Shown: positions 22,592 through 35,824 of the stretch, piece by piece
Layout: each line of letters begins with the position of its first letter
How positions within the stretch are numbered: position 1 is the stretch's first letter
Assembly: GCA_905182985.1 (NCBI GenBank)
Contig: CAJJDN010000081.1
Location: 348,006 to 412,005 of the forward strand
DNA length: 64,000 bases
From: Paramecium sonneborni
Lineage: Eukaryota > Ciliophora > Oligohymenophorea > Peniculida > Parameciidae
Direction of reading: 5' to 3'
Translations under genes and position numbers: made by a program
The notes under the pieces: generated by a model
The model's input: the letters and a program-made list of their open reading frames with translations, nothing else
Database searches by the model: none
Told to the model about the DNA's origin: nothing

Positions 22592-23481
22592 ATGACAGAT
22601 TTAGAAATTGTGATAGAGCTTGAATATAAAGATTTTGCAGCTCATGAATTGATTGAGTAGTTTGATGAATTTGAATAATAAACCGAAAAATATCATCTTT
22701 ACATGAATAGAGGATCTCGACGGGAAATGCTAGATAGAGTATTCATAATTTATAATTCATTAGTACTAGATTTTAAATAATCATTATGCAATTTTTGATG
22801 GTCATGGATCATCTCATGTGGCAGAATACTTGACTTAAAATTTATTATAGAAAATCTAAAATGAGATGTCAGATTAAGATTACAAATAATGTAATGAGTT
22901 TCACATATATATTTTATAGTGTTTAACGAAACAGACAGTAATTTAAGTCAATACACATAATCAGGATCAGTTGCAATCCTATTATCTATTTAAAATAAAA
23001 CTGTTACAATTGCAAATTTAGGGGATTGTAAAGCCATTGTATTTAGATAAGATTCTCATCAATAGTTGAATTCTATTCATATTCCTCAATCTAAAGAGGA
23101 AAATCTAAGAATTCATAAATAAGGAGGGTTAGAAATAATTTCTATTATTAGTTTAATAACAAAGAGATAAAATATAAGTAGAGTTTCTGGGTAATTAACA
23201 GTGACAAGATCTTTTGGAGATTTTAATCTTAAGAAATTTATAATTAGTGATCCTGAAATGTCAAAATATAAAATAAATGATAATGATAGATTTATAGTAA
23301 TGGCTAGTGACGGATTTTGGGATGTATGTATTATTTAAAATTTTAGGAACTTTCTGAAGTAGTTGTTCAACAAGTTTTATAGAAAGTAGACATATCAAAA
23401 AATGTTGCAAAATAGTTATATGAATCAATTTAAAATGATTATATCAAAGACAATGTAACCATAATGGTATTTCCATTATGA
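22592..23481 (+). CDS. PP2C-type protein phosphatase (short, divergent)
   Basis: Introns 22739-22763, 22891-22919 and 23324-23346 give 270 aa. Motifs: YAIFDGHGSSHVAEYL, SGSVAILLSIQNKTVTIANLGDCKAIV, IPQSKEENLRIHKQGG, GQLTVTRSFGDFNLKK, IVMASDGFWD and DNVTIMVF. The key Asp residues of DGHG, SDG and the final D-N are kept, although the last D-D is D-N, as in several plant and ciliate PP2Cs. It is the shortest of the three PP2C genes and has almost no N-terminal extension. The ATG choice is the first in the open frame. Confidence 0.85.
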
Positions 23482-23572
23482 TTTTTGACAATTATATCTG
23501 TATCTCTACCTTATTCTTAATAAATGAAAAATAAATATGAATTTCTTAATTCTTAAATTTTTTTAATAATAT

Positions 23573-25362
23573 TCAAGAGAGATATGCAATAATGATTGAA
23601 ATGTCATCAATAACTTCATCTTCTTCCTACCATCTCTTAGTAGATTCTTTAACTATATTGTCAACCATTTCATCAATTTTCTTTGCGTTCATTTAAGGAC
23701 TCCAATATTTGCAAACAATTTATTAAATCTCTTCATTAGTCAGGAATTCCCAAACGCCATCACTAGCAACAACTAAAAATCCGCATTTTTGATTTAATTT
23801 ATGGTATATAACTTCTGGTTCAGAGATGACTCCTACAGTAGATGCAACATAATCTCCAAATGACCTACTCATTGCTAAACCAGGTATTTATTCATGCAAA
23901 AGCCATACTCTGGCTGGACCTATATTTTATCCATTCTCAGTTACAAATGGTTGTACTCTTCCTTTACTTGCAAGAATTCTTTTTTTTTCTGTAGGCAAAT
24001 CAGGTTTATGATCATTACTCAATTCTACAATCTTCCATTTATTAGAGTCTCTGTGTTGTTCTATAAATATCTAACTTAAGTTAATTTATTTACAGATCTT
24101 GAATCTCCAATATTAGAACACCATAAATTATTACCAGAAACAAATACTGTTGAACATGTACTACCACTAAAGGTGATGTCTATTCCACAATTTTACTAGA
24201 GAGAATAATTTAATAAAATTACTAAATCTTTGGTCATCTTTTAAAAACTACTATTGAAACATTTCACCATTTCGGTGTAATATTCTTCACCAATATCTAT
24301 TTCTTATTTTCCTATAAAAGTTTTCAATTATGCTTCAATTATTGTTGGCAACACTCTTTTTACTAATTACGAAACATAATGTCCATACACACCATGTCCA
24401 TCACAGACCGAAAATAGGTATCTTTAAATTTAATTAATTTATTGATTTACCTATTTTTCATTCCACAAAAATTATTCGAGATAATTACTGAATCTTAATT
24501 TGTTTTAGTTTGTTTGTTTCCATTTTGACCTGCTTAAGATCTATTGGTTATAAAACTAAGTAATTTACTTTGATAAAAATAATTAGACATAATCTTATGA
24601 TTCTTCATTTTCTGTTGGATTTGAATTTACCAATGCAGCTTGACTAGTTGATCTTCCATGCAACATTATTACCTAAGAAGGCATCCTTGGTTTGATTTTA
24701 ATATCTTGTTCTATGGCTTAAGAACTAACTCTGCTTTAAATTTAACGAATTTTAGGAGATGTATCTTAATACATTTTAAGAAATGATGTCTTATTCTAAT
24801 ATAGTAATAATCATTGATACTTGAGGAGTGTTATCAGCATTGCTAGTATCTGTACGTTTACTCCTCTTTTAAGCCAAACTCAAATCAATTTTAGCTAAAA
24901 TTTCTTGTGTTGTTGTGGATGATTCACTTCTTTTTAAATTTGGTAATTTAGTTGGAGAATAAGGCTTGCGTTTAAATTTGAATAATACTTCAGTTGATTA
25001 GTTAGAGAATTTAGAAATTTCAGGTTTATCATTATTACTACTAATGACTCTCTTTTTAGGTGAATAACTTGATGGCTATAGCAATTATAATTTCTTTTAA
25101 GTAACCTATTACAAAATATGCAATTTAAATAAGTACAAGCTTAATTTTTTCATCTTGGGAAGTTAATCCACTGGTTGGATGTCTTTTTTGATTGCTTCTG
25201 CTTTGTTGAGGTGTTTATTATGGACTAAATTACATTAATTAGTTACTTAATCTATAAAGTATGAGTGCGTTCAGAAGGTTGTTACTTCTTTTTAAGACCA
25301 GGAGAACTGACAAGAGATTCTTGGTTATTAAATTTGAGTGGATAGACACGAATGGGATTCAT
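23573..25362 (-). CDS. PP2C-type protein phosphatase with long N-terminal extension
   Basis: Seven introns (25225-25246, 25106-25136, 24796-24820, 24541-24568, 24422-24450, 24196-24222, 24071-24093) give 534 aa. About 220 Ser/Lys/Gln-rich residues precede the PPM domain: NQDSVIISNNF, FSVCDGHGVYGHYVSQ, FSGSTCSTVFV, CSNIGDSRSI, LSNDHKPDLP, GPARVWLLHEQIPGLAMSRSFGDYVA, VVASDGVWEFL and VIDDISIIIAY. All metal-site Asp residues are present. The extension may hold docking or regulatory phosphosites. It is tail-to-tail with the short PP2C gene (stops 91 bases apart) and close in sequence to the gene at 18.0-19.6 kb, suggesting an inverted local duplication. Confidence 0.93.
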
Positions 25363-25462
25363 TTATTAAAAATAATTAAGTTCATATCCTCTTTTACTAA
25401 TACCACTATGGAGTTAATTTAAATGCTATTTCAGGCTATATTCCCAATTCCTCTACCCAATA

Positions 25463-26628
<1,166 letters not shown>

Positions 26629-26916
26629 CAATTTTACTAATTTTAAATATAATTATTTATATTATGTAAATTAATCAATCGAAGCTTCACACCCATGAAT
26701 TTCTAACTATTTATATCACTTTAATCATTTTCTCTATACATATGATCTTTTATTATATCATATCCTTTGAAAAGTTACATATTTTTTTAATTTCTCTAGT
26801 TTGACTTTAAATTTCATCATTAATATATGTCCAATTATTAACAGTTGATATAAATTTTAATCATTAGAAAATTTATCTAAACAATGTTTAAAACAAAAGA
26901 AATATCATATATCAAA
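26629..26916. other. Spacer between GSK3-like and CDT1-like genes
   Basis: 288 bases, AT-rich, no coding signal. Both flanking genes are on the minus strand, so this holds the 3' end of the CDT1-like gene and the promoter of the GSK3-like gene. Confidence 0.5.
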
Positions 26917-27843
26917 TCAATAAATATAAGTTTTCAATTATTGAATTTAATTTTCTACAGTGCTTTATTTATTTATTTAGATTATCCATTTTACTTTTAG
27001 TTATTCTTTCTTTTAATTTGTTATCTGTAAAAAATCTGGCTGAACCTTTATCAAAAATTGTACGTATTTTTCCATTTGATCTTTATTCATTTTTATTTTG
27101 CTTAACAAATAGTTAATTAAGTTCGGGTAGAACATAAAAGAGACTGTCCGTTTATTAAAATATTAAATAGTATTTTCGATGATTTGCTGAAGCTAAGCTT
27201 TTTATTCTTCAGAATAAAGTTAGAATGGTAATTATTGTGGAAGTATATCTGGGACTAGGTTTAAATCAAACGTAGGGTGATAAACTTTGAATTGAATTGA
27301 TTGTTCTTTAAAATCCTATTGGTTGATTATGTCTAGGTAATTTTCATGAACAGTTTGCACTAATTTATCTAAAATATTTCTGACTCTAGTTATTCTATTT
27401 TCAAAGACAGATGGTAATTAATGAGCAAATGGTTGAAATGAAGGTAAATTTTCAATGGGAACATCATTCGGAATAATTTAAACAGATTTTTCTACAATTT
27501 TAATTTAATAAAGCTCTTTGTCAAGGTTTAATAATTATCCAATTTATAAGAGCCTTAAAGCATTGGTTTTAATTTCATAAACAATAGGTTTTTATTTCTT
27601 CCAATAAATTTATTCGATAGTTTTCATGGTTTATAATAATTATTCAAATTTAAGTGGCAAAGGATATTAATCTTAAATTAATCCAAACCTTTATCTTAGA
27701 CTTCTAAAGTTGATGATTTAAGAAGGAGGTTATTTAATTTATGTGTATTTCATACCTAACATATCACTTAGATGTCTTGTGGATTCATCTTCCCCTTTCG
27801 ATTAATGTTCTTACTCAGTTTTTATAAGTTTGTTGCTATCCAT
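26917..27843 (-). CDS. CDT1: CDT1-like replication licensing factor
   Basis: A single exon of 308 aa, short for CDT1 (often 400-600). The central domain matches the geminin/MCM region: YPLPLKFEQLLQTMKTIEQI aligns with the P-L-P-y-k-y...M-d-T-i motif, then RITRVRNILDKLVQTVHENY and FKVYHPTFDLNLVPDILPQQ align with the helix plus W-H-P-x-F-d...v-P-d-I block. The C-terminal winged helix that loads MCM2-7 is seen as NKRTVSFMFYPNLIN... and KDQMEKYVQFLIKVQPDFL (m-e-x-h-l-x-l-L-x-x-x-x-P-d-w-l). No N-terminal PIP degron was seen. The family call rests on hand alignment from memory and should be confirmed by a profile search. Confidence 0.7.
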
Positions 27844-27886
27844 AGTATTGATATTATTAATTATTATGATCACAAATTTGCAGTCT

Positions 27887-27903
27887 GGGGGCTATAAACC
27901 CCC
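27887..27903. other. G5/C5 hairpin around CTATAAA
   Basis: GGGGG-CTATAAA-CCCCC forms a perfect 5-bp GC stem in otherwise very AT-rich DNA, 44 bases upstream of the CDT1-like ATG. A second short inverted repeat, GCTAT...ATAGC, follows. It could be a promoter structure or part of a small RNA; nothing decides. Confidence 0.3.
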
Positions 27904-28015
27904 AATTTTGCTATAAAATTAATAGCGCCAAAAAATTGAAAGGCTATAGTGAGGAAAACACAAAAATTTAAACAATAAAATATATTTTATATGAAAAACA
28001 TTATATACAAAATGT

Positions 28016-29446
28016 TCATTTTAACAATTCATTGGGTTTTTCTTTTTTAGATTTCATAAAAATGATAGGAATATAGATAAAAGATGTAACAATAATTATG
28101 ATTCCTAAAATACTACAAGCTCTTTCAAATCCATATTCATCTCCAAGAATACCTGCAACGATAGGTCCAGTTAATTAACCAATAAACATTCCACTTGTCA
28201 ATCTAAAATAATATAAAAACAATAGGTACAATGCAGAAGAATAGGTGGCTACCCTTATAGTTTAAATTGGATAGTGAAATAATAAGAATTCATTTAAGAC
28301 AGGTAAAGAAGGAACATAAGCAGGACCACTTAAAACTCCTAATAAAAATTATGCAGCCAATGCTATCCAAAGTTTATGGGGGACTTAAATAAAGTCTGTA
28401 TCTGGGCCTGCTAAAAAATAGGAACATCCAAAGAAAAACAAACAAATACATGCCATCTAATATGAATTAAAAATCTAAAATTACTTCTCTTTTATATTAT
28501 TTATTGTATCCACAAAGATAACATCCAAGAGTATATGCAAGTGAAACAATTGTCATAATAAAACCTATTTAGCCCTCATCAAAATTATAGGTTTCAGTAA
28601 AATAGATTGATAAAATCGGTTGGAAATATGTCATACAAATGTTAACTAGAGTGATCACCCAAAAAATAACAACTACTGGATAATGTTTAATTAAAGTCAA
28701 GAGAGTTAATTTCTCCTCTCCATCTAATAATTCTGTTCCTTAAATTGTTTGCCTGTATTCATCCAACTTCTTGGTTTCTTGTATTTCTTCAATTTATCTT
28801 TAAATTTCCACCTAATATTTTTTTGGCCCTACAGCTTACAATGCTGCATATAAAAAGGGTAATGAGATAAAACCAAATGAACTAAACACTAAAAATGGAG
28901 TCAAGTATCCTCCTAAAGCATATAAACCTGATCCTAATGCTGGTCCTGCAAAAAATCCTACGCTACTAAAAGCTTCACTTATACTCACTTTTTTTTCAAC
29001 ATCTTTAGGGTATAAAATTGGAATATATCCAAAAAATGGGGTTAAAAATAAAGAAGTACCCTTTAAATATAAAATTATTCAATACTATTCCTCCTATAAA
29101 TCTGCCGATTGTTGCTATAATTATTATTGGAATCTTATCTTCAAAAATATCAGTCATTGAAAAAAATAGCAAACTAATGGGTTCTCCTAATACTCCAATT
29201 AAAATGAATTTGTTTCTATTTCTCTATATATATATATTAAATTAATACATGATTCAATGTTTTTGCTATTATAATTGAAGCCAAAAGACCACCTAATGGA
29301 CCAGCAGCAACAATTAATCCCAATACAGTCTAGGATATTCCTTTCCGTTTAGCATATGGTGGAAAGAATGGAGTAATAAGAGATCCACACATTGAAACAA
29401 ACATATTACAAGTAGAGAAAATCAAAAATGCGTGAATTTTTTTCAT
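28016..29446 (-). CDS. Major facilitator superfamily transporter
   Basis: Introns 29222-29246, 29061-29085, 28457-28484 and 28203-28229 give 441 aa. Hydrophobic segments appear as two groups of about six (beginning HAFLIFSTCNMFVSM, TVLGLIVAAGPLGGLLAS; second half VVVIFWVITLVNICM, HKLWIALAAQFLLGVLSGPA), split by a charged loop (QRQIEEIQETKKLDEYRQ). Motifs: N-R-N-K after span 2, GRFIGGI, GFFAGPALGSGLYALGG (the G-x-x-x-G-P-x-x-G motif of drug/H+ antiporters) and GQLTGPIVAGILGDEYG. An export or solute-carrier role at a membrane is expected; the substrate is unknown. Resemblance to SLC18/MFSD types is tentative. Confidence 0.87.
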
Positions 29447-29510
29447 TTAATGTTTTTGTGTTCTTTGATAATATTAATAATTATTTAATTATGTAATTAA
29501 AGCTATAATG

Positions 29511-30146
29511 TCAAATATCAATTACTAAAGATACCAGTTATCCAAATACATAACCACTTTAATAACTATCTTAATCCGTCATTGATTCTACAAATTAACT
29601 TCCTAATTCTTATATTTTCTCTCCTAATACACTTATATTCTCAATCATCTATTTAAATAAGCTTGGAGCTAAATATTAATATTTAATGTGTTAGTGAAGA
29701 TTTTTCGAATAAATTTTTTAATTTTGTTTAATCCTATTGTTGTATTTCCACATTATTGAACAAATTGATCAAATGAAAATAAAATGTCGTTTCATCCTTT
29801 CCAAATATTGCTTGCATCTCCATTTTTGAATTCATTTAATACAATATTCCACTAAGGTTTATAAAGTATCTCATCTAATACACAATCTAGGATTTCTGGT
29901 ACTTCATCTCCAATTCTAACACTGAAAGCATAAACTTGCATAAAATTTAATAATGATGGTTAGAGGGCTTATTTGGTCCATAATTCCTAAACTAGTTAAC
30001 AATAGAATTTTCCCCATTTATTTATCAACTATTATAAACTATTATTATTTAATTACAGAATTAGAGATTATTATTAATTCTGTATTAATATGATGATATC
30101 AAAAGAACAAAGTTTTATTTTTTTTTCTCATGTATTGAGCTTCCAT
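29511..30146 (-). CDS. Unknown gene, intron structure uncertain
   Basis: Candidate start MEAQYMRKKNKTL at 30146; the end is clear: APSLFKQMIENISVLGEKIQ then ESMTDQDSYQSGYVFGQ, to TGA 29511. In between at least three frame changes occur at GT-AG pairs of 28-29 nt, and two alternative exon chains are equally open (one carries VRIGDEVPEILDCVLDEI). The product would be about 150-180 aa, polar and helical, with no recognised domain. It lies 65 bases upstream of the MFS gene. Confidence 0.45.
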
Positions 30147-30308
30147 AAGTCAGAAAATTAACTACTAATCATCTTATGGCAATCTTAATCAATATATCAG
30201 TTATAATACAATTTTTAAATCTTGCTTCCCCCATTTAAATGGGAAAAAAATAAGATGTTTAATAAAAAATTAAAAAAATAAAGCTTTTTTAAAAGACAAA
30301 AGTAATCA

Positions 30309-30650
30309 ATGGAGAGCATAGATAGTTATAATTATGATGAAATTGATCTAGACCAATTGATGTTACCTCCTCCTCCATTAATTCAATAAAATGCATACAT
30401 TGAAGAAGAAGAAGAAGAGACACCATAATTTATACTTACAACTTAAACTGATTTATCTTATAAGGAGGAGGAATGTCCCATATGTTATTGTCATCTAAAT
30501 GAAGAAAATACTGTAAAATTATTGTGTGGGCATGTTTTATGTTCAAATGATTTAAATCATTTAATCTCGATATAACATTCATAAACCTTAAAATGTCACA
30601 TATGTAGAACTCTCTAGATAGTAAATTAATCTTTTATTTGTATTAAATGA
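30309..30650 (+). CDS. Small RING-finger protein, 113 aa
   Basis: An acidic N-terminus (MESIDSYNYDEIDLDQLM, then a run of six Glu) precedes one RING: EECPICYCHLNEEN, KLLCGHVLC, then LKCHICRTLQ. The C-x2-C, C-x-H-x3-C and C-x2-C ligands are present, although the second half is loosely spaced. It may act as a small E3 ligase or adaptor. The ATG is the first in frame. Confidence 0.72.
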
Positions 30651-30918
30651 TATTTTTGTTACTATATAAAATTTAACATATATCAATAACTTAAGTATAA
30701 TTTTCCCAAAAAGATATTTTTTGAAGAATTTTAAAACAATTTTAAATCATTTTAGAACATTGAAAAGCTAGCTCATTCGATTAAAGAAGTTTTAAATAGA
30801 ATAAATTTCAGTTTAAAATCTTCCAATTGATGTCAGCTATAATCTCAACCCATATAGTCGTTATATTTTATAAATAAATTAATAAAAATTATAAATATTG
30901 ACTAAAATAATTATAATA

Positions 30919-31917
30919 ATGTAATTATAAGAAGATTACTAATAATATTAAAATAGACCGAAAACAAACTATTCTTTGAATAAAATTCTCTCCTGCTTTA
31001 GTAAGTTATTGATATTATTTTGCTACGTTTTAATTTCCCTTATACTTTATTCTTTTATATTCGACACAGCTATGCAATACCATTTAGTTTATTAAAATTA
31101 TTTTCTAACAATTATAATCCTCCTTATAGGATTAATGCTAGGTAAATATATTTTGATTTTAGGTTTTCATGTAATCATAAATTACACTTTTGCAATTTGT
31201 TTTTCGCCAGGTACAACTAAAGAATTTTTTACATCTATCTAAAATGATACAGAAAATAGTGAAAATTAATGGGAAATAGGTGGGAATGCAAATCTCAGAT
31301 ACTTAAAATTTAATTACATTCCAAAGTATGATGCAAACACCTCAGATAATTAGGAAAACTTAGATTAATCAAGTTTAGGATTTTGCGATTATTGTTAGTT
31401 ACCGAAACCCAAAAGGACTCATCATTGTAGTATTTGTAACAAATGTATATTAAAAATGGATCATCATTGTCCATGGATTAATAATTGTGTTGGCCACTAA
31501 AATCATAGATATTTTATCCTATTTCTAACATATGTATTTTTAGGTACATCTTTCATTACTTTATTAAATTTAAATATAATTTTTTCCTCTAATTTTTAAG
31601 ATTGTAAGAATCAGCGAAGTTAGTTATTTTCCACATTATGGATTACAGAACTTGTATTATGTTGGATGATGGCCAGTTTTGGAGGGTGGAATTGGTATTT
31701 AATTCTAAAAGGTTTAACTACTATTGAATTTATGAACAGAGATAGAAAAACTATCGATTAGTACGAAGAAATAATTGAAAATTTAAAATAAGTATTTGGC
31801 AATTTCAAATATTTATGTTAAATTTTACTGCCAAGCTTTAGAGCATTGCCTTCAAATGGAGTGATTTGGAGTATGGTGAATAAAGATTTAGAGAAAATAA
31901 ATATAGGTGTTGATTGA
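30919..31917 (+). CDS. DHHC-type protein S-palmitoyltransferase
   Basis: 332 aa in one open frame; a 21-nt in-frame GT-AG stretch after the second span may be an intron. There are two N-terminal membrane spans, a luminal/cytosolic segment, the Cys-rich DHHC domain ([46 protein letters not shown]), two more spans and a C-terminal tail with the conserved TTIEFMNRD (TTxE motif). The active-site Cys of DHHC is intact. It attaches palmitate to cytosolic Cys of membrane proteins, typically at Golgi or plasma membrane. Confidence 0.95.
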
Positions 31918-31990
31918 TTAGCCTCATAATGATGATCAATTAATTATATTTAAGAAATTATTTAAATCTTTTATATATTTTTAGTTAATA

Positions 31991-33289
31991 ATGAGTGATT
32001 AAGTAAAACATTAACTAATTGTTAGCCCCCATTTATATCACTAGAAAATTATGATGATATCAATTAAATCAGAAGTAAATTTGCACCTTTAGCAAAAATT
32101 AACCTAAATCATGAATTTAATAATTTAGAAGAATGCAAATTCTTTATTATAAGAACTTAAGGAGAAGATAATGTTCATAGAGCTATGAAGTATGGTTTTT
32201 GGACTAGGTAAATTATTGATAAAACAATAGTTCGTCTCGAAAAAATGAACGATTACATGAAGCATTCATAAATAAGAAATAGGATGTTTATCTATTTTTC
32301 ACAGAAATTAACAGCATGTGCTTTAGTGGAATGGCTAAGTTAACTTCTGCATTCAATCCTAAATTTCATTTTCAGTTTTGGTTAATTGAAAATAAATGGT
32401 TTGGCACTTTTTCAATAGAATGGGTATAAGATTTAGGTTATCACTTAGTTATACATAAAAGATCTCTCATTTAAATTATTTGAAAATATAAAGCAAATCC
32501 AAAAATTGGAAGGGAGTGAAGAAACTATTAAATCAGTTTATGATCTAATAGATTGCACAGAATTATCTATTGAAAATGGAATTAAAATGACAAAAATATT
32601 TCAAAATGAAAATTCTAATAAAAGCTTATTTGAAGAATTTCTTCAACTTGATAAATTAGAGGTAATTATAATATTTTATTCAAAGTATGAAAATAGATAA
32701 GAAAGAACAAATAATTTAAGATTTGAAAAGAAATTCAAAGAACTCTCTTCTGTTTTTGAAACTATTCCATTCTCATTCTCAGCTGCATCTTATGAAAGGA
32801 AAAAAAATAATCGAAAACCTTAAAATGGATATTATTAACCTCCTTATGGTTAACAATATTATTACTAACAACCTTATTAATCTTATTATTAATAGTAATT
32901 AGTTGGTATGTGCTATTTTCATTATTTTAGGGTATTAATTTTAGTAAACTCCTTAATATTGGTAATAAAATAATGGATTTTATTAAAATCAATATTACTC
33001 ATAAAACTAATTTAATAATAATAAATATCATTATCCTAATAGATAAGAAAATTAAGAAAAATCTGTAAGATAATATTAATAATAATCTCAACCATATGAA
33101 ATAGAATAAACATAAAATCCTGATTCAATTGAAGCAGTGTAAAATTTTTCTTTAGATTAAAAATTTCAAATAAACAATTAGCAATTATAAAAAAGAACAA
33201 AATTTGAAAAAACAAAGAAATAACATAATAAAAATGACATTGAGTATGTTGAGAAAGCTAAGGCTTAAGCTTTTGTTTAAAAGGATTGA
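31991..33289 (+). CDS. YTH-domain RNA-binding protein (putative m6A reader)
   Basis: Introns 32003-32025, 32208-32230, 32424-32448, 32662-32685 and 32906-32930 give 392 aa. The YTH domain (residues about 30-180) has CKFFIIRTQGEDNVHRAMKY, GFWTSSSRKNERLHEAF, VYLFFTEINSMCFSGMAKL and FWLIENKWFGTFSIEWLYIK. Trp residues at all three aromatic-cage positions are visible (GFWT, FW, NKW). A Tyr/Gln-rich low-complexity tail follows (NGYYQPPYGQQYYYQQ…). The protein likely binds N6-methyladenosine in mRNA and may enter condensates through its tail. The first intron follows only four codons. Confidence 0.93.
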
Positions 33290-33338
33290 TCAATTTTATA
33301 TTATTGTAAATATTTATAGATACCAAACTAAATATTTT

Positions 33339-35824
33339 TCATTAATGATAATTTTTTCTCTCAATATCCTGTGGTAGTTTCCCTAAAGGTATTTTGTTAT
33401 TGAGTTTAACTGGTATTTAGAGCTCTTTTTACTATCTAACAGGAGATTATTTAAAAATATTTTAATCACTAGGTTAAGATGAGGGAGGACGTGAAGATTT
33501 ATTATTATTTATGGGGCTTAACTAAACCTTTTATTTTTTCTCCAATTATGGTGTTTATGAGGCTGGATACAATTTTTCTAATTCTTAAACTTGTTATTAT
33601 TGTTATTTCAACATAAGTTATTATCTACTTTACTTATCAAAGCCTTAGCTACTTGATCTTTATTAGTTTTCCTCAGATTTCATTTTACTATTTCCTCTTT
33701 AAGGAGTTTCAAGCATGTCTTACTTAGGATTAATTTAAAGTTATCTTTGATCTTTGAGATTTTCAATATATTCTTGTGCTAATTAATTAATAAAGATAGA
33801 ATTTACCTTCTTTATAAGGTAGTGTAGGATAGAAAACTTTATTCTATTTAAAAATAAATGGAGGGACTTTATAATCTTTTTTATCTTCATCATAAACACA
33901 ATCCCCTTTGAGACTTAATAATTCATCTTCTTTAAACATGGTTAATAATATTCTTTAATATAATATATTTTCTCTTTCTAGGGCTCTGATGCTTTCAAGT
34001 AATTCTTCTTTATCTTATTCATTTTCTTTTTAAATATCTTTTATTTCAACCATCGCTTCTTTATAAACTTTTCTCAATCTTTAATTTTTTTTTCTTAAAG
34101 CTTCTATTTCTTCTTAAACTGATTAATATTTCTGTTCAAATTCATATAATTCATCTTTCTATTTTTCTCTTTCTTCTAATAATTTTTCATGCTCTTGACT
34201 TTATTATTTTAATTTCTTCTATTATAAACGATACTTTTTTTTTTCTTCTTCACTAGCTTTTCCTCCTGTTACAACCATTTTTTCCTTAGCTGCCATCAAT
34301 TCTTCTAATTATTACCTTAAGATTTGCTCTTCTTTGGCCTTTTATTCTTTTTCTGCTATTTACAATAAAACTTTCTCCTTTTCTTTTTATAAAATTTCAT
34401 TATCTTTAATTAATTATTCTAATTCTCTAGACTTTTATCTAGACATTTGTTCTTCTTTCTCTCTTTTATCTTTTATTAATTTTTCATTATCTTATTTTAA
34501 TTTTTCAAGTTCTTTTTAAATTTCGTCTGATTTAAGTTTTTCAATTTCTGATATCTCCTATTATTTATTTAGATTTCCATAAAATTTTTGACTACTATTA
34601 TTTTAAATATTCTTTTCTGATCCTGTTCCTGTTCCTTCACCAGTTTTATGTAATTTAGATAATTATTCTTTTAGTTTTTAAATTTCATCTGCTTATTATT
34701 TAAGTAAAGCATCTTTTGGATCCTCATTAATTTTAGGTTAATTTTTAATCATTTTAGCTCTAGATGCATATCTTAAACTAGAAAGTGTTTCATCATAATT
34801 ATAATCAGCAGGACTTAATGCAGTAATCATTACTGTTTTAGTATTACCTCCCAAAGAGTCTTATAATAATCGTGTTAATTTAGAATCTCTATAAGGGATA
34901 TGTTATGTTTTTCCATCCACTAATGCTGAAATCACATTTCCTAATGCTGATAAAGATAAATTTATTTTTGTTGCTTCTTTCAATCTGTCTCCTGTTGCTT
35001 AAGTTTTTGACTATCTTTCACTTCCTGCTAAATCAACCAAATTTAGTTTCCCTACTCTAATAAACTCATTCCCTTTATCATTCACTATCTAACTTTCTAC
35101 ATATACTGTAAAAATGCAATGAGATCTACTTGATTATGCATTCATTGCTGTAGCTCCAACTGATCTATTATTTTAACCTATTGTCATGTATTTATCCATA
35201 TCTTATGCAGTTTTTACTGTCACCATTGTTAAATCTTTTACTGTGACACTTCCTTGAGATTCCTTTAAATCTAATCTTGCTTTATGATCTTTTCCCAATA
35301 AATCTCGAATCTCTTCATTATATATTTCAAGGAAAGAACATCTCACCAAAAATTTCTTTTTTGTATCTGTATTCGTATCAATAATTGTTTATATTTATGT
35401 AAAAGTTCTTGGTATGATTCCCTTAAGTTCTTACTATAAACTTTAAATAAAAACATACATTCTCAGGAATTCCAGTCATAGTAAATGTCTTTCCACATCC
35501 TTAAATTAACATTAACTTTACCTGTTTATCCATATGCAAATATTGTTCCATTATACCCATCAATCACTGATTCTACTAAATTAAATGCTGTCTTCTCATA
35601 TATATAAGATTATTTTGCATTCATTCCAAAAACATAATCATAAGAAAACTACTTTGCTTCATTATCAACAGGCTACTTTTTATCAATTATACTACCTTAA
35701 TTAGTTCAATTGTATTTAGTTTTTCATCCACATTTAAACAAGGCTTACTATTGTTTTCTTTTTCCTTTTAATTAAAGGGTCTCACTCTAACAACAACTTT
35801 CACACATTCACTATCTTTTTTCAT
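33339..35824 (-). CDS. Kinesin-2-type motor protein (one apparent frameshift)
   Basis: Introns 35500-35521, 35434-35458 and 33779-33806 leave about 803 aa if one base is restored. The N-terminal motor has [27 protein letters not shown] (P-loop), NAQSSRSHC (switch I), [10 protein letters not shown] (switch II) and [19 protein letters not shown]; the neck [20 protein letters not shown] is diagnostic of kinesin-2 (KIF3-like). A long coiled coil and a Gln/Ser-rich tail follow. Kinesin-2 drives anterograde intraflagellar transport, apt for a ciliate. Near 35695 the frame slips by one base (ATT AAG GTA GTA, where the family expects ...KGSIIDKK). No normal intron fixes this, so a missing G or a real mutation is likely. 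Confidence 0.88.
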
